Positions 31,986 through 33,598 of a stretch of 33,598 nucleotides of DNA are shown piece after piece; position 1 is the stretch's first letter, and each line of letters starts with the position of its first letter. This DNA is from Pseudomonadota bacterium (GTDB taxonomy: Bacteria; Pseudomonadota; Gammaproteobacteria; Xanthomonadales; Xanthomonadaceae), in contig JAEWOJ010000167.1 of assembly GCA_023399815.1 (NCBI GenBank), forward strand, positions 1-33,598, given 5' to 3'. Made by a program: the position numbers and the translations under genes. The notes under the pieces are model-generated. The model worked only from the letters and a program-made list of their open reading frames with translations, ran no database searches and was not told the origin of the DNA.

Positions 31986-32194
31986 GCAACGGCGGCCCCA
32001 TCGCGGCAGGAATCCGGAGGGCCTGTCGAAACATCGAACGCCACGCGAGGCGGTGCCATCCACCGGCACGAAGAGGGCTGGATCAGATGCGCCGCCGCGC
32101 TTTCATCCAGGATCGGTGGGGCACTCGCACTACAAACGGGATACCCCGCTGCCGGGTAGAAGGCGCAACGGAGTTCATCCGCTGCGCGCGGGTT

Positions 32195-32222
32195 GGAGGT
32201 CGAAGGGAACCCGACGACCTCC
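32195..32222 (-). terminator. Hairpin downstream of dnaK
   Basis: GGAGGTCG (32195-32202) and CGACCTCC (32215-32222) are perfect arms, with an inner GGG-AA-CCC that can also pair. The structure starts 27 bp after the dnaK stop on the minus strand. No T-tract follows, so termination is plausible but not shown. The rest of the 31986-32249 gap holds nothing I recognise. Confidence 0.4.
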
Positions 32223-32249
32223 ATGGGGCCGTCCGCAGCCAACGCCCTC

Positions 32250-33598
32250 CTAGTCCTTGTCCTTGACCTCGGTGAAATCCGCATCGACCACGTCCGGGTC
32301 GGAGGGCGCCTCGTGGCGGGCCTCGCCGCCGCCGGCCTGCTCCCCCGCTCCCGCCGAGAGCAGCGGAGCCGCCGCACGCTCCAGCGCCTGGGCCTTGGAC
32401 TCGATCTGCGCCTTGTCGTCGCCCTTCATCGCTGTATCCATGCTGGCAAGCGCGGCCTCGACTTCACCGATCACGTCGCCACCGACCTTGCTGCCGTGTT
32501 CCTTGATCGCATTGCGGACCGTGTAGACGAGCGCATCGGCCTGGTTGCGCGCGGCCACCAGCTCCTGGAACTTCTTGTCTTCCTCGCGATGCTTCTCCGC
32601 ATCGCCGACCATGCGCGCGATCTCGTCCTCGGACAGGCCCGAGCCGGCCTTGATCTCGACCTTCTGCTCCTTGTTGGTCTTCTTGTCCTTGGCCGAGACG
32701 TGCAGGATGCCGTTGGCGTCGATGTCGAAGCTCACCTCCACCTGCGGCAGGCCGCGCGGCGCCGGCTCGATGCCGGTCAGGTCGAACTTGGCCAGCGACT
32801 TGTTGTAGCGGGCCTGTTCGCGCTCGCCCTGCAGCACGTGCACCGTCACCGCCGGCTGGTTGTCCTCGGCAGTGGAGAACACCTGCGAAGCCTTGGCCGG
32901 AATCGTCGTGTTCTTCTCGATGATCTTCGTCATGACCCCGCCCTGGGTCTCGATGCCCAGGCTCAAGGGGGTCACGTCCAGCAGCAGCACGTCCTTGACG
33001 TCGCCGGCCAGCACGCCGCCCTGGATCGCCGCGCCCAGCGCCACGGCTTCGTCCGGGTTGACGTCCTTGCGCGGTTCCTTGCCGAAGAACTCGGTCACCG
33101 CCTGCTGCACCTTCGGCATGCGGGTCTGGCCGCCAACCAGGATCACCTCGCTGATGTCGCTCGAAGTCAGGTTGGCGTCGTTCAGTGCGGTGCGGCACGG
33201 CTCGATCGACTTCTTGATCAGGTCTTCCACCAGCGCTTCCAGCTTGGCGCGGGTCAGCTTGATGTTCAGGTGCTTCGGACCGGACGCGTCGGCGGTGACG
33301 TACGGCAGGTTCACCTCGGTCTGCTGCGCGCTGGACAGCTCGATCTTGGCGCGCTCGGCCGCGTCCTTCAGACGTTGCAGGGCCAGCGGATCCTTGCGCA
33401 GGTCGATGCCCTGGTCCTTCTGGAACTCCTCCACCAGGTAGTCGATGATCCGCTTGTCGAAGTCCTCGCCGCCCAGGAAGGTGTCGCCGTTGGTGGCCAG
33501 CACCTCGAACTGCTTCTCGCCGTCGACGTTGGCGATCTCGATGATCGACACGTCGAAGGTGCCGCCGCCCAGGTCGTAGACGACGATCTTGCGATCCT
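32250..33598 (-). CDS. dnaK: Chaperone DnaK, N-terminus cut by window end
   Basis: The visible 448 residues begin within the ATPase domain at KIVVYDLGGGTFDVSIIEI (phosphate-2 loop) and run to the stop at 32250. EVILVGGQTRMPKVQQ is the adenosine motif, and DVLLLDVTPLSLGIETQGGVMT begins the substrate-binding beta domain after the linker. The helical lid and the acidic C-terminus ending DPDVVDADFTEVKDKD, typical of DnaK, are complete. DnaK is the Hsp70 partner of DnaJ, GrpE and of the CbpA encoded in this window. Confidence 0.97.
   Translation of the reverse strand, partial: DRKIVVYDLGGGTFDVSIIEIANVDGEKQFEVLATNGDTFLGGEDFDKRIIDYLVEEFQKDQGIDLRKDPLALQRLKDAAERAKIELSSAQQTEVNLPYVTADASGPKHLNIKLTRAKLEALVEDLIKKSIEPCRTALNDANLTSSDISEVILVGGQTRMPKVQQAVTEFFGKEPRKDVNPDEAVALGAAIQGGVLAGDVKDVLLLDVTPLSLGIETQGGVMTKIIEKNTTIPAKASQVFSTAEDNQPAVTVHVLQGEREQARYNKSLAKFDLTGIEPAPRGLPQVEVSFDIDANGILHVSAKDKKTNKEQKVEIKAGSGLSEDEIARMVGDAEKHREEDKKFQELVAARNQADALVYTVRNAIKEHGSKVGGDVIGEVEAALASMDTAMKGDDKAQIESKAQALERAAAPLLSAGAGEQAGGGEARHEAPSDPDVVDADFTEVKDKD

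Noticed and set aside
31882..32253. Open frame overlapping the end of mobA and the gap before dnaK
   Set aside because: Its product is rich in Arg, Pro and Gly without pattern, it overlaps mobA in another frame and has no ribosome-binding site.
1..33598. tRNA, rRNA and riboswitch genes, including a Moco riboswitch before the moa genes
   Set aside because: I saw no cloverleaf, rRNA or conserved leader. The moaA leader is only 36 bp, too short for a Moco riboswitch.

Overview
The window looks like a chromosome segment of a GC-rich gammaproteobacterium, most likely Xanthomonadaceae/Lysobacteraceae (Lysobacter, Luteimonas, Pseudoxanthomonas or Stenotrophomonas type). This rests on the strong G/C third-position bias, the fused moaC-moaB gene and the general gene repertoire. 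Genus cannot be fixed from sequence reading alone. All functional calls come from motifs and remembered family features; no database search was possible.

Region 1 (1-4980) is a worn mobile-element zone with visibly lower GC than the right part. It holds the 3' end of an IS481-type transposase, then a Tn7-like transposition core: tnsB beheaded by the IS, tnsC, and tniQ with a probable 3' frameshift. A four-copy repeat array resembling TnsB-binding sites follows. Beyond it lie a small phage-like ORF, a strong hairpin and a decayed minus-strand gene.

Region 2 (4981-8572) is the most interesting part: a compact, apparently intact His-Xaa-Ser (Hxs) operon in the order hxsD-hxsB-hxsC-hxsA. Two radical SAM enzymes (HxsB, HxsC), a small partner (HxsD) and the predicted substrate HxsA are encoded with 14-bp overlaps or a 2-bp gap. 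HxsA carries six consecutive His-Xaa-Ser tripeptides, a Ser/Pro/Thr linker and a C-terminal peptidoglycan-binding-like domain. The family was defined bioinformatically as a presumed peptide-modification system; I am not certain of any established product. A 17-bp dyad sits upstream of hxsD.

Region 3 (8687-14694) is ordinary chromosome. It contains a WYL-domain regulator divergent from a NIPSNAP-lysE pair with a perfect 9+9 bp inverted repeat between them, a peroxiredoxin-DsbA-MarC operon, a divergent DyP peroxidase and a small unknown gene.

Region 4 (14700-31985) is a molybdenum/formate module. Fifteen genes run on the minus strand: FdhF/YdeP-type oxidoreductase, moaA, moaCB fusion, moeA, moaD, moaE, modA, modB, modC, moaB, a bestrophin-like channel, an NtrC-type response regulator, its membrane histidine kinase, cbpA and cbpM. 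Divergently, fdhD, a 67-residue unknown and mobA run on the plus strand. Together they would import molybdate, build molybdopterin and bis-MGD, and mature a formate-dehydrogenase-like enzyme. The response regulator lacks the GAFTGA sigma-54 contact motif. The window ends inside dnaK (minus strand).
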